Part shown: piece by piece, positions 47,047-56,229 of the stretch
Layout: each line of letters begins with the position of its first letter
How positions within the stretch are numbered: the first letter of the stretch is position 1
From: Burkholderia sp. L27(2015)
GTDB lineage: Bacteria > Pseudomonadota > Gammaproteobacteria > Burkholderiales > Burkholderiaceae
NCBI RefSeq assembly: GCF_009765705.1
Contig: NZ_LMUX01000007.1
Span: 184,888 to 248,887, forward strand
DNA length: 64,000 nt
Reading direction: 5' to 3'
The notes under the pieces: generated by a model
Seen by the model: the letters and a program-made list of their open reading frames with translations, nothing else
Told to the model about the DNA's origin: nothing
The model's database searches: none
Program-made: the position numbers and the translations under genes

Positions 47047-48170
47047 GGCAGCACCGCGCGCAAGGCAAGACCGAAAGCGACCGACAGTACTGCTGGCCGG
47101 TCATGCGATCGCTCGGGCGCCGCCGCCGCGGCGCCCGTATGAGGATGCTCGCTATTGCAATCGAATTCGAAAACCGGGCATCCGAGCGCGGCGCCAATCG
47201 CATCCAGGTTTATGCCTAATCGAACAAACTCATCGAGCTCACCCGCGACCCAAGCGCAATCGAGCGGATTGTCGAATTGCGCTGCGGCACTGGGCAGGGC
47301 AATCTGCGTCGTCAGCGCTCGGGCAAACGTCGATAGGGCAGAAAGAATGCTTTGCGCCGTTATGCTCGTGAATGGCATGCGCAATTCACGCAGGCGCTGG
47401 CCACGCTGCAATGCCCACAGATAGAAGCTGTCGTGGCCTATCCAAAGCACCGCATAGATTTCATCGTCATCCACTTCGCGCGCCGCGTCGAAACGGCAAG
47501 CACGCAACGCGGCGAGCGGTTCCGCATCGATCGCGACCAAATGTACACCCGCCCCGACAGCGGTCTCGATACGGGCGTCGATAAGCTCCTGCGCGGCTGC
47601 CGCGATGGTCAGATGATCGGACGGTACGTAGGGCGCTCCGGCCCGTAACCAATCCACCGCCAGCGCGCTGCGCTCGAGCCCGGATAACGCTTCCGCTTGC
47701 GCACGCACGCCGGGTTCAAGCCGGTCCAGCGCCAGCTCCGAAGGCACGCGGGTCACGCCGCGCCACACCGCGTCGGCCACGGTACGGTCCGGCACGCCAG
47801 GGACGAAGGTATCGTGACGGTGCTTGTGCTGCTGCGGTGGCTCGCACTGAGCCAGCGGCAGCGTGGCCACCACGGTTGCGGCGGGCGGCAACGCCATCGC
47901 CGCGCGCAGCGAAGCGCCCGCGCCATGAGTGAAGAAAGCTTCGAGCGCAGTGACGATGGACGCTGCGACTGCAGCCGGATCGACAATCTCGGCTTGCACC
48001 ATCGCGTCGATCGGCAACGGCGCGTAGCCGACATGTTCGACGCGTATTTCTGCACTGGCCGCCAACCGCTGGCTGATGACGACGACGCGTACGCCCGCGG
48101 GCGATACGTCGATGCCCGCCGCAAAGCGACGACTGCTGGATGGACTGGTCTTCGCAAACACTCGTTTCAT
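47043..48170 (-). CDS. pilM: PilM, actin-like type IV pilus assembly protein
   Basis: Cytoplasmic actin/FtsA-fold protein that links the PilNOP inner-membrane complex to the pilus motor. The 375-residue protein starts with AAGIDVSPAGVRVVVISQR (phosphate-1-like loop), contains GAGASLRAAMALPPAATVV, LVAIDAEPLAALRAC and the C-terminal PSVAFGLALRA-like SVAFGLALRAVLP. It is more divergent than enterobacterial HofM and pseudomonad PilM. First gene of the pil operon; a 9-bp repeat array lies in its upstream region. Confidence 0.87.
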   Translation of the reverse strand: MKRVFAKTSPSSSRRFAAGIDVSPAGVRVVVISQRLAASAEIRVEHVGYAPLPIDAMVQAEIVDPAAVAASIVTALEAFFTHGAGASLRAAMALPPAATVVATLPLAQCEPPQQHKHRHDTFVPGVPDRTVADAVWRGVTRVPSELALDRLEPGVRAQAEALSGLERSALAVDWLRAGAPYVPSDHLTIAAAAQELIDARIETAVGAGVHLVAIDAEPLAALRACRFDAAREVDDDEIYAVLWIGHDSFYLWALQRGQRLRELRMPFTSITAQSILSALSTFARALTTQIALPSAAAQFDNPLDCAWVAGELDEFVRLGINLDAIGAALGCPVFEFDCNSEHPHTGAAAAAPERSHDRPAVLSVAFGLALRAVLP

Positions 48171-48446
48171 CGCAACTCCACGGAAACACTGCGGCCCAAA
48201 TGCGCAGTACTCGATGGATTGTTGCAGGCGAACGAAACGTCGAACATTCGACCAGATGGCCAGAGTCGACTTTGCAACGCGGCCAGAACTGGTGGTGGCG
48301 CTGCGACTTTCTTGCCGGCTCCCGTGCCTCGACGGTCTTGGGTGCCCTAAGAGCCCTGAGAGCCCTGAGAGCCCTGAGAGCCCTGAGAGCCCTGAGAGCC
48401 CTGAGAGCCTCTAGATTTTCGAACCGATCAAAGGCGCTCGATGCAT
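48171..48446. other. pilM-cyaY gap; expected PBP1A gene absent
   Basis: These 276 bp contain no convincing gene. They hold the 9-bp array (48343-48414) and presumably the pil promoter. In many beta- and gammaproteobacteria the PBP1A gene (mrcA/ponA) lies beside pilM, in this group typically between pilM and cyaY. It is not here, and no fragment is recognisable. Confidence 0.5.
48343..48414. repeat. 9-bp tandem repeat, 8 units (6 perfect)
   Basis: Six identical AGCCCTGAG units (48352-48405) flanked by one diverged unit on each side (TGCCCTAAG and AGCCTCTAG). Perfect identity marks this as the youngest and most mutable array in the window. Confidence 0.97.
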
Positions 48447-48764
48447 TTAATTGCTCAGAGTCACCGTCTCGCCAGCCTGTTGACTGGCAAACTCAGAGAG
48501 CGCCGCAAACAGCTCGCGCTCGCTGCGCGTGTCGCGCCACGCCTCCTCCCGGTAACGGAAGTGAAAGCCACCGGATTTTGCCGCCAACCAGATCTCATGC
48601 ATCGGCGCCTGCAGGTTGACGATGATCTTGCTGCCGTTATCGAATTCGAGCGTGAGCACATTGCCGCTACGCTCGGTATCGATATCCACGCCACTGGCCT
48701 CGACAGCTTGTTCGACAGCCGCCAGAGCGGCCTCCGCAAGGCTCAGGTATTCGCTATCGGTCAT
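48447..48764 (-). CDS. cyaY: CyaY, bacterial frataxin
   Basis: Iron-binding regulator of Fe-S cluster assembly through IscS. The 105-residue frataxin fold has an acidic first helix ([25 protein letters not shown]), [36 protein letters not shown], and [19 protein letters not shown]. The ATG at 48764 has TTGGAG before it; a TTG four codons upstream is not needed. It is divergent from lptM (35 bp between starts). Confidence 0.96.
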   Translation of the reverse strand: MTDSEYLSLAEAALAAVEQAVEASGVDIDTERSGNVLTLEFDNGSKIIVNLQAPMHEIWLAAKSGGFHFRYREEAWRDTRSERELFAALSEFASQQAGETVTLSN

Positions 48765-48799
48765 GCTAAACTCCAACGATTAAATTTACGGATTTCGTT

Positions 48800-49057
48800 A
48801 TGCCAGTCGTCTTCCGCGGCAGCGCGATTGTAGCGGGTTTTGTGTTGCTGGCCCTGAGTGGCTGCGGCCAAAACGGCCCTTTGTATATGCCCGTGGTACC
48901 GCCGTTGCCCGCCCCGCTGGCCCCCGCGAACGCTCCGGCGTCTAACGGCGCTACACGTGTATCGCCGGATGCATCATCCAATCCCGCGGCAGGCACCGAC
49001 GCCCCCAACGCCGCAAGTGCTGCAGCCGCACCCCAAGCCGCTTCTTCCAGCAAGTAA
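48800..49057 (+). CDS. lptM: LptM-like outer-membrane lipoprotein
   Basis: Small lipoprotein of the YifL/LptM family, which in E. coli assists maturation of the LptD-LptE LPS translocon. The 85-residue precursor has signal VAGFVLLALSGC with acylated C22, directly followed by the family hallmark GQNGPLYMP. The rest is a disordered Pro/Ala/Ser tail. It is followed by lysA 2 bp downstream, the arrangement found widely in proteobacteria. Confidence 0.92.
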   Translation: MPVVFRGSAIVAGFVLLALSGCGQNGPLYMPVVPPLPAPLAPANAPASNGATRVSPDASSNPAAGTDAPNAASAAAAPQAASSSK

Positions 49058-49059
49058 CC

Positions 49060-50322
49060 ATGTCCTATAACGCATTTGAATATCACGATGGCGAGTTGCG
49101 CGTCGAACAGGTCGCGCTCGCCTCGCTGGCCGAGCAATACGGCACACCGCTGTATGTCTATTCGCGCGCGGCACTCACCGCCACTTATCAAGCATACGCC
49201 AGTGCCTGCGCCGGACGCTCGGCACGCGTACACGCCGCCGTCAAAGCCAATAGCAATATCGCGGTATTGAATGTTTTTGCACGGCTGGGCGCAGGGTTTG
49301 ACATCGTCTCTGCCGGCGAACTGGCGCGCGTGCTGGTAGCAGGCGGCCGCGCCGCCGACACGGTGTTCTCGGGAATCGGCAAGAACGCCACCGAAATGCG
49401 CTACGCGCTCGAAGCGGGCGTGAAGTGCTTCAACGTCGAATCGATCTCGGAATTGCAGCGGCTCAACGAAGTTGCAGCCAGCATGGACAAGCACGCGCCG
49501 GTCTCGTTACGTGTCAATCCGGACGTCGACGCGAAGACTCACCCCTATATTTCGACCGGCCTGAAATCGAATAAATTCGGCATCGCCTTCGAAGACGCCC
49601 GCGCGACTTACCGCGCTGCCGCCGCGATGAGTCACCTCAAGGTAGTCGGCATCGATTGTCATATCGGTTCGCAGATTACCGAAATCAGCCCCTATCTCGA
49701 TGCGGCCGACAAGTTGCTGCAACTGATCGAGCAAATCGAATCGGATGGACTGTCGCTGCGCCACATCGACGTAGGTGGCGGCCTGGGCATTTGTTACGAC
49801 GACGAAGTGCCGCCCGAGATCGGCAGCTTTGTGACCGCGCTGCTCGATCATTTCGCAGCTCGCGGCCACACGACGCGCGAAATCTGGTTCGAGCCTGGCC
49901 GCTCGCTGGTCGGCAACGCCGGGGTTCTGCTGACGCAGGTCGAATTCCTGAAACCGGGCGCGGTGAAGAATTTTGCGATTGTCGATGCCGCCATGAACGA
50001 TCTGGCGCGACCGGCAATGTACGAGGCGTTTCACGCGATAGTGCCGGTGCGGCCGCGGTCGGGCCCGGCCGAGCTGTATGACGTGGTGGGACCGGTGTGC
50101 GAGAGCGGTGATTGGCTCGGACGCGACCGGATGCTCGCGCTCGAAGCGGGCGACTTGCTGGCGATCCGCTCAGCCGGCGCCTATGGTTTCGTGATGAGCT
50201 CCAACTACAATACGCGACCGCGCGCGGCTGAAGTCATGGTAGATGGAGATCGCGTGCATCAGGTTCGAGCTCGCGAAACGGTAGCGCAATTGTTTGCCGG
50301 CGAAACCTTACTTCCGGAATAA
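49060..50322 (+). CDS. lysA: Diaminopimelate decarboxylase
   Basis: Last step of lysine synthesis: PLP-dependent decarboxylation of meso-diaminopimelate. The 420-residue fold-type III enzyme has the PLP lysine in VHAAVKANSN, HIGSQI, the phosphate loop GGGLGICY, EPGRSLVGNAG, and the active-site CESGDWLGRDR plus GAYGFVMSSNYNTRPR. Co-transcribed with lptM. Confidence 0.97.
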   Translation: MSYNAFEYHDGELRVEQVALASLAEQYGTPLYVYSRAALTATYQAYASACAGRSARVHAAVKANSNIAVLNVFARLGAGFDIVSAGELARVLVAGGRAADTVFSGIGKNATEMRYALEAGVKCFNVESISELQRLNEVAASMDKHAPVSLRVNPDVDAKTHPYISTGLKSNKFGIAFEDARATYRAAAAMSHLKVVGIDCHIGSQITEISPYLDAADKLLQLIEQIESDGLSLRHIDVGGGLGICYDDEVPPEIGSFVTALLDHFAARGHTTREIWFEPGRSLVGNAGVLLTQVEFLKPGAVKNFAIVDAAMNDLARPAMYEAFHAIVPVRPRSGPAELYDVVGPVCESGDWLGRDRMLALEAGDLLAIRSAGAYGFVMSSNYNTRPRAAEVMVDGDRVHQVRARETVAQLFAGETLLPE

Positions 50323-50356
50323 CGCCGGCCGCGCGATCCATTGCAAACCAGGGCGG

Positions 50357-50436
50357 CCGCTTAAGCAAATTAAGCCGGCCCGCTTAAGCGAAACTTTGAC
50401 GGTCCGCTCAAGCCAACTAAGCCGGCCGCTTAAGCC
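50357..50436. repeat. 22-24-bp tandem repeat, 4 units
   Basis: Units starting CCGCTTAAGC or CCGCTCAAGC at 50357, 50380, 50404 and 50426, most with an AAGCCGGC segment near their end, span the gap between lysA and msrQ and extend into the last codons of msrQ. Confidence 0.7.
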
Positions 50437-51133
50437 GTGCCGCGACCGCATACACCACGCGTATTGCGAGCAGTCCCGCGACAATCGCCGCATACAACTT
50501 CGGCTGCGCGAGATTGTGCTTGCCGGCTTTCATCCACCAGAAATGCAGGATCGAAAGAATACCGATCAGGTAGATTGCGCGATGCAATAGTTGCCAACGC
50601 TTGCCTCCCAGCTTGCGCACCATGGCGCGAGGCGAGGTGACGGCGAGCGCCGCCATCAGCACGAACGCACCGAAGCCCACCGTGATAAACGGTCGACGCA
50701 ACACGTCGTGATAGATCGAGTGAAGATCGAACCACTGATCGAACCAGATGTAAGTGATGAAGTGCAGCGTGCCGTAAAAAAATGCGAACAGGCCCAGCAT
50801 GCGCCGCAGCCGCAGGAACTGATTGATACCCGTCAGCTTGCGCACCGGCGTGATCGCCAACGTGATGCACAGCATCACCAACGTCCACGTCCCGGTCGAA
50901 AACGTGATGAATTCAATCGGATTGGCCCCGAGTTGCTGGGTCAAGCCGAAAACGATCAAGCGCGCGAACGGATATAAAGCGGCGCAAAAGACGACGATCT
51001 TGATCCAGCGCATCTGCCTGGCGTCCGCGCCCATGCGTGCGGTCGAGGCCGCCGATGCCCCCGAAGCGGCCGCGCGCGGCGCGCTGCGGCCAACCGGTTT
51101 CGCCACGGCGGGCGGCGGGTGAATATCACTCAT
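50417..51133 (-). CDS. msrQ: MsrQ, heme-binding membrane subunit of MsrPQ
   Basis: Inner-membrane cytochrome b-type protein that passes electrons from the quinone pool to MsrP for repair of oxidised periplasmic methionine. The 238-residue protein has the ferric-reductase-like domain with six hydrophobic segments and paired His (YGTLHFITYIWF, LGGKRWQLLHRAIYL, LSILHFWW). It has an extended polar N-terminus of about 45 residues. It follows msrP by 12 bp. Its 3' end is touched by a repeat array. Confidence 0.94.
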   Translation of the reverse strand: MSDIHPPPAVAKPVGRSAPRAAASGASAASTARMGADARQMRWIKIVVFCAALYPFARLIVFGLTQQLGANPIEFITFSTGTWTLVMLCITLAITPVRKLTGINQFLRLRRMLGLFAFFYGTLHFITYIWFDQWFDLHSIYHDVLRRPFITVGFGAFVLMAALAVTSPRAMVRKLGGKRWQLLHRAIYLIGILSILHFWWMKAGKHNLAQPKLYAAIVAGLLAIRVVYAVAARLKRPA

Positions 51134-51145
51134 ATCAAGGTCTCG

Positions 51146-52141
51146 TCAGAAGAACTTATGCAGATCCATACCCTGATACATCGAGGCGACCTGTTCGCCA
51201 TACCCGTTGAACATCAGCGTGGGACGTTTGGGCGTGAAATAGCCGCCTTCGCCGATGCGCCGTTCCGTCGCCTGACTCCAGCGCGGATGGTCGACCTGCG
51301 GATTCACGTTCGAATAAAAACCGTATTCTTGCGGCGCGTACGTATTCCACGCGGTCGGCGGCTGCTTGTCGACAAAACGAATTTTCACGATGGATTTCCC
51401 GCTCTTGAATCCGTATTTCCAGGGCACCACGACTCGCACCGGCGCGCCATTCTGGTTAGGCAACACTTGTCCATACAGGCCCACCGTCAGCAAGGTCAGC
51501 GGATTCATGGCTTCGTCCATGCGTAAGCCTTCGGAATACGGCCAGTTGATGATCGGCTCGCTCAAACCGGGCATTTGCTTGGGGTCGTCCAGCGTGATGA
51601 ACTGCACATACTTGGCGCTGGAGGTCGGCGCCGCGCGCTTGATGATTTCGGCCAGTGGATAGCCGATCCACGGGATGACCATCGACCAGCCTTCCACGCA
51701 ACGCATCCGGTAGACACGCTCTTCGAGCGGCACCAGTTTGAGCAGATCGTCGATCGCGTAGTTTTTCGGATTTTGGCATTCGCCTTCGACGCTCACGACC
51801 CACGGACGTGTTTGCAGCGTTCCTGCATGGTGGGCGGGGTCGGACTTGTCAGTGCCGAATTCGTAGTAGTTGTTGTAGGTCGTGATGTCTTGATAGGGTG
51901 TCACGGTGTCCGGTAAGCGAAACGCCGGGTTGGGCCGAGCGCTCAGTTTCTGTGCTTTGGGATCCGGTGAAACGGCAGCGCTTTGCGCGCGGGCCAGCGT
52001 GGCGGTACCGAACAAGGCGCTCGCACCTGCGGCGCCCGCTAGTTGAATCAGGCGGCGGCGATTCTCGAAAACATCGCGCGGGGTGATTTCGCTGCGGGGG
52101 ATATCGTCGCCGCGCAAAAAACGGTTCTTTTCGGTGGCCAT
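51146..52141 (-). CDS. msrP: MsrP, periplasmic methionine sulfoxide reductase (molybdoenzyme)
   Basis: Molybdopterin enzyme (formerly YedY) that reduces methionine sulfoxide in periplasmic proteins. The 331-residue precursor has Tat signal [19 protein letters not shown] (residues 27-45) and the molybdenum-binding Cys C148 in [14 protein letters not shown]. The ATG at 52141 ([15 protein letters not shown]) follows AGGAG. The upstream frame to 52237 is not protein-like. Export depends on the tatABC genes at 4817-6654. Confidence 0.96.
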   Translation of the reverse strand: MATEKNRFLRGDDIPRSEITPRDVFENRRRLIQLAGAAGASALFGTATLARAQSAAVSPDPKAQKLSARPNPAFRLPDTVTPYQDITTYNNYYEFGTDKSDPAHHAGTLQTRPWVVSVEGECQNPKNYAIDDLLKLVPLEERVYRMRCVEGWSMVIPWIGYPLAEIIKRAAPTSSAKYVQFITLDDPKQMPGLSEPIINWPYSEGLRMDEAMNPLTLLTVGLYGQVLPNQNGAPVRVVVPWKYGFKSGKSIVKIRFVDKQPPTAWNTYAPQEYGFYSNVNPQVDHPRWSQATERRIGEGGYFTPKRPTLMFNGYGEQVASMYQGMDLHKFF

Positions 52142-52351
52142 CTGAAACTCCTGGAATGAGGGTGCCGTCTGCCGGATGGTTGGCATGCTCTTGCCAACAC
52201 CGTGCCCGAGCGTCAATTGCGCCATTCGGGGCAGCATTCATAGGTTGGTCGCGCTCGCGACCGGGTCCTTACACGCTATTTAGCCTGCTTTTCGTTGCTG
52301 TAGATGCAAACACGAGCGGCTGCTTTTTATTCCTTACGGTACACCAAGCAT
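52142..52351. other. msrP upstream region
   Basis: About 210 bp without a gene between msrP and the ccs terminator. It must contain the msrP promoter; nothing else stands out. Confidence 0.5.
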
Positions 52352-52386
52352 AAAAAAACCGCCGTTCCCTGCGGGGGCGGCGGTTT
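52352..52386 (-). terminator. Rho-independent terminator of the ccs operon
   Basis: Stem AAACCGCCG / CGGCGGTTT (52356-52364 with 52378-52386) followed on the minus strand by seven T, 24 bp past the ccsA stop. Confidence 0.88.
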
Positions 52387-52409
52387 GCAGCGAGCCCGAA
52401 CGGGACCTT

Positions 52410-53573
52410 TTACAGTTGTCCGTAACTATGTAGCCCAGACAGGAACATATTGACGCCGAGAAACGCGAAGCTCGTCACGAGCAAGCCGGTCAGCGCCCAC
52501 CAGGCAGCGACCGTACCGCGCAAGCCTTTCATCAACCGCATATGCAGCCATGCCGCGTAATTCAGCCAGACAATCAATGCCCAGGTCTCTTTCGGGTCCC
52601 AACTCCAATACCCGCCCCATGCCTGCGCGGCCCAAAGCGCGCCGAGTATGGTCGCGATCGTAAAGAACGCGAAACCAACTGCGATCGACTTGTACATCAG
52701 GTCGTCGAGCAACTCGAACGCCGGCAATCGATCGGCCAGCACGCCACGTTCCTTGAGCAGATAAGCCACGCCCACCATCGCCGCCAGCGCGAAGCTGCCG
52801 TAGCCGATGAAGTTGGCCGGCACGTGTATCTTCATCCACCAGCTTTGTAATGCGGGAACCAAGGGCTGTATCTGCTGCGCGTCGCGCGAAACCGAATACC
52901 ACATCAGGAAACCCACGGCCGCGCTGATGACCAGCAACACGAACGCGCCCAGCGCGCGAGTTTTGTAATACTGCTCGTAATACAAATAGAACAGCGAGGT
53001 GATCAGACAAAACAGCACGAACACTTCATACAGGTTCGAGATGGGAATATGGCCGACGTCGGCGCCGATCAGATAGGACTCGTACCAACGCACCATCAGG
53101 CCGACGAACCCCATCAGCACCGCGCCCCAGACCATTTTCGAACCGATACTGCCGCCCGACGGCGAGCGCGCCAGCATACCGATCCAGTAAAACACCGTGG
53201 CGATCACCAGCAATGCGCTCATCCACAAAATGGCCGATTGGCTGGACAGCAGGTACTTCAGGAAAAACGACTGTTCCGCACGCGCTAGGTCGCCGTGATA
53301 GAGCGCGATCGCGCTCAGCGAGAGCGCCGCGATCATCACCATCAGCAAGCGTACGGGTTTCCAACGCCAACCGAGTACCGAGAACACCGGCACCGCGGCG
53401 CACAGCACCAGCTTGTCGTAGTAGTTGGTGTACGCGCCGTAGTGGATCAGGCCGTAGCCCGCGCCCAGCACCAGCGCCAGGGCGAAAAGCCAGTCTATCG
53501 GGGTCAGACGCTTGAGCAGCGGCGCTTGTCCGACACGCGGGGCTTCAGAGGAGGAGATTTGCGAATATTGCAT
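52410..53573 (-). CDS. ccsA: CcsA/CcsB, system II cytochrome c heme lyase subunit
   Basis: Inner-membrane subunit of the system II cytochrome c synthase, handling heme delivery and attachment with ResB. The 387-residue protein has about eight TM segments and the WWD domain WAAQAWGGYWSWDPKETWALIVW, plus conserved His residues for heme. Some annotations use ccsB for the first gene; in betaproteobacteria the pair is resB-ccsA. It follows resB by 9 bp. Confidence 0.95.
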   Translation of the reverse strand: MQYSQISSSEAPRVGQAPLLKRLTPIDWLFALALVLGAGYGLIHYGAYTNYYDKLVLCAAVPVFSVLGWRWKPVRLLMVMIAALSLSAIALYHGDLARAEQSFFLKYLLSSQSAILWMSALLVIATVFYWIGMLARSPSGGSIGSKMVWGAVLMGFVGLMVRWYESYLIGADVGHIPISNLYEVFVLFCLITSLFYLYYEQYYKTRALGAFVLLVISAAVGFLMWYSVSRDAQQIQPLVPALQSWWMKIHVPANFIGYGSFALAAMVGVAYLLKERGVLADRLPAFELLDDLMYKSIAVGFAFFTIATILGALWAAQAWGGYWSWDPKETWALIVWLNYAAWLHMRLMKGLRGTVAAWWALTGLLVTSFAFLGVNMFLSGLHSYGQL

Positions 53574-53582
53574 GGCTTACCG

Positions 53583-55838
53583 TCAGGTCAGGTCTTGCGG
53601 TTTATCAGACTGCGCGTCCCGCGGGCTCGCGCTGGCAGGCGCGCTCGGCACGGCGAACAGTTCGCCTATGGCCGCGCGGGTCTGATCGAATTCTTTTTCG
53701 AAATCCAGCGTCTTGCGCGCCGTCGACATGGCCATCAGTAACTGCGTGCGCGGTGCGGCCACATCGGGCGACGATTCGACGTCGCCGGCGCCGGCACTGC
53801 CGGCGGCCTTCTCCGGCACTTCGGCCTTAATCCATATCCACAAACGACGTTCCCGAACATAGAACATCGAAAAGATTCCGATTACGAGGAGTGCGCTGCC
53901 AAGATACACGATATTTTCGCCCGGTGCGCGCGCGAGCTGAAACACCGAGGCCTCGATTTGCTTGAAGCTGTCGAGTTGCAGAAATACTGGCGCACCATAT
54001 AGAAAGCTGTCTGAAAGCGCATTGATGGCAGTTTGCACGAAACGACTATTTTCCTGGTTCGCCGGCAACGCCGCCTGCCCGTTTTGTTGGCGCGCCACTT
54101 GCCAGAGATCCCACATCGAACCTTCAAGCATGCGCAACAGCAAGTCGGCGGCTTTTTGCTGATTGGCGGCAGGCACAGAATGTTCGATAAAGCCTGCCAC
54201 GGCGGCAAACCCGCCCGCAGGCACGCCGTTTTGGGCAGGCGCCGGTGAGCCGTCCTCGTTGGCGCCGGCAAACAGGGTCAGCACACGCAACGCGCTTTCC
54301 TGCAAATGCTCCTGAAGTTGAGCATCTTCGGCCGTCACCGAGCGTGCGGCGAATTGCCGCGCAGCGGCAACCCGCAGCGCCGGATTTTGCAAGGCAGCGC
54401 GCAACATCATCCATTGCTGGACCGACCCATCGGCGTCGGCCGGAATGCGCAAGTAGCGGAACGGCGCGTCGGGATCGGTACGCACCCCGGCCAGTATCAA
54501 CGCCTCGCCATCTACGCTGACCGGCGCCATGTAGTTGTTGTACTCACGGGCCTGGCCATCTTTATCACGAATCTTGTACTGCACCGACGGCCCGACGTTG
54601 TGGAGTTCGCGGGGGTTCGACGTCTGCGCGCCCGAACCGAGGCGGCCGTCGATGAACTGTTCCAACTTCGGTTTGGCGACGCTACGCGTGTCGATCGGCC
54701 CGGGCTTCGCCTGGAAGGTTTCGACGTTGATCGCGCGGAAATCGGCAAATTCGATGGTGTCGCCGTCGGGCGTCTCGGTCAGCGGCGCGGTACCGCCGAT
54801 CTTGCCATCGATCGCAAACGGCTTGGCGCTCGGACCGGACATCGGATAGGCCGAGAATTGCAGTTTCGAGCCGCCATCTTCGAAACTCGATTGGTAGATC
54901 GCGATGCCACGATACGTGAACGGCTTGTTGACTTCGATGCGCGCCGGGATTTTCTGCCCGGTCACTCGGTCGGTGATGACGATATCGCTGGCGAACAGCT
55001 TGGGCATTCCGGTCGAATAGTAATCGACCACAAATTTATTGAGCTGGATGGTGAACGGCAGATCCTGGATCAGCGAGCCATCGGCTTCGTTCAGGATCGC
55101 AGTGGATACGTGGTCGCCTTCGGGCACCCATGCGTAACCGCGAAACGAAGGATTGGACGGCGACATGCGATGCTCTGGCCCCAGCGAGCTGATCACGGCG
55201 TTGCCATGCACCGGCGACTTGTCGAGCAGCCACATCTGCAGGCGGATGGTGAGATTGCTGTCGAGCAGCGCACCAACGCAGATCACGATGATGGCAACGT
55301 GCGCGAAAATGTAGCCGAGCTTGGTAATCGCGCCGCGCTTGGCGGCAATCAACGTCGCGCCATCGGTTTCGCGCGTGACGTATTTATAGCCTTCGCGGCG
55401 CACCCACTGGCCGACCTTCAGCGCGACTTGATCACGCGAACCGCTCACTGAGTATTCGGCTTTATGACCGAACGCACGCAAGCTGCCCTCACGCACGCGA
55501 TCTTTCCAGCTACGCATGTCGGCAATCATCTTCGGGCCGTTGCGCCACACGCACAACGAGACCGACACCACCAGGAACAGCAGGATGATGATGAACCACC
55601 AGGTGCCGTACACCGTGTATAGCCCAAGCGAGCGGAAGATATCGGCCCAGAACGGTCCGAATTGATTGACGTAGTTCGGATACGGGTCGTCTTGCTTGAG
55701 CACCGTCCCGATGATGCTGGCGATCGCCAGGATCACCAGCAGGCTGATGGCAAAACGCATCGAACCCAGCAATTCGACCGTCACGCGTGCTGCGCGCGGT
55801 CCTGTTTTAATCTGCGTGCCAGACGTACTTACGCTCAT
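53583..55838 (-). CDS. resB: ResB (Ccs1), system II cytochrome c biogenesis protein
   Basis: Partner of CcsA in the cytochrome c synthase; presents apocytochrome. The 751-residue protein begins with RVTVELLGSMRFAISLLVILAIASIIGTVLKQ, has TM segments at about 30-50, 75-95 and 165-190, a large periplasmic domain, and a final TM (NIVYLGSALLVIGIFSMFYV) near 665-685. A cytoplasmic tail follows. It is normal length for betaproteobacteria. Confidence 0.95.
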   Translation of the reverse strand: MSVSTSGTQIKTGPRAARVTVELLGSMRFAISLLVILAIASIIGTVLKQDDPYPNYVNQFGPFWADIFRSLGLYTVYGTWWFIIILLFLVVSVSLCVWRNGPKMIADMRSWKDRVREGSLRAFGHKAEYSVSGSRDQVALKVGQWVRREGYKYVTRETDGATLIAAKRGAITKLGYIFAHVAIIVICVGALLDSNLTIRLQMWLLDKSPVHGNAVISSLGPEHRMSPSNPSFRGYAWVPEGDHVSTAILNEADGSLIQDLPFTIQLNKFVVDYYSTGMPKLFASDIVITDRVTGQKIPARIEVNKPFTYRGIAIYQSSFEDGGSKLQFSAYPMSGPSAKPFAIDGKIGGTAPLTETPDGDTIEFADFRAINVETFQAKPGPIDTRSVAKPKLEQFIDGRLGSGAQTSNPRELHNVGPSVQYKIRDKDGQAREYNNYMAPVSVDGEALILAGVRTDPDAPFRYLRIPADADGSVQQWMMLRAALQNPALRVAAARQFAARSVTAEDAQLQEHLQESALRVLTLFAGANEDGSPAPAQNGVPAGGFAAVAGFIEHSVPAANQQKAADLLLRMLEGSMWDLWQVARQQNGQAALPANQENSRFVQTAINALSDSFLYGAPVFLQLDSFKQIEASVFQLARAPGENIVYLGSALLVIGIFSMFYVRERRLWIWIKAEVPEKAAGSAGAGDVESSPDVAAPRTQLLMAMSTARKTLDFEKEFDQTRAAIGELFAVPSAPASASPRDAQSDKPQDLT

Positions 55839-56229
55839 TCAGATTCCTGCTCCACAACAAAAAAGGGCGGCCGCGCCGATGACTGCTGCGGCGCTCCACC
55901 CTTGTATTTTTCGGCAATTCGCGACGGGTTCCGCCAACGCGATTGCTGCGTGCTCTTGGCCATTTCGCTTCGGCAATTTCGCTTAGACAATTTGTGACGC
56001 GCATCTACCGCGCATTTACCGATTAAGCATACGCGGCCGCCAGACGGTCTTCCACGAGCGTCGTTATTGTACAATAAAGGCCATTTCGCTATTCGACGGG
56101 CCGTTACAGCCCGAGCGCGGCGCTCGCCGAGCGACGCCCCCCTTGCCGCGACTCCCATGCTGCGTCCGCCGTCGAATCGGCCCGCAGCCTGAATTTGTTA
56201 CCCCTCACCGAGCGACGCATCGCGCCCCT
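55839..56229. other. Divergent promoter region between resB and engB
   Basis: These 391 bp have no plausible gene. They contain a 14-bp repeat array (55957-55998), a dispersed extra copy of GGCCATTTCGCT at 56079-56090, and a perfect 10-bp palindrome ATTGTACAAT (56066-56075) that could serve as a -10 element (TACAAT) toward engB. Confidence 0.5.
55957..55998. repeat. 14-bp tandem repeat, 3 units
   Basis: Units GGCCATTTCGCTTC, GGCAATTTCGCTTA and GACAATTTGTGACG in the resB-engB gap. Confidence 0.68.

Noticed and set aside
48343..48414. Possible CRISPR array
   Set aside because: The 9-bp units are directly contiguous with no spacers; it is a minisatellite. No other CRISPR-like array or cas gene is seen.
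54306..55451. 381-codon plus-strand frame opposite resB
   Set aside because: Antisense to resB, repetitive Arg/Asp-rich composition, no domain.
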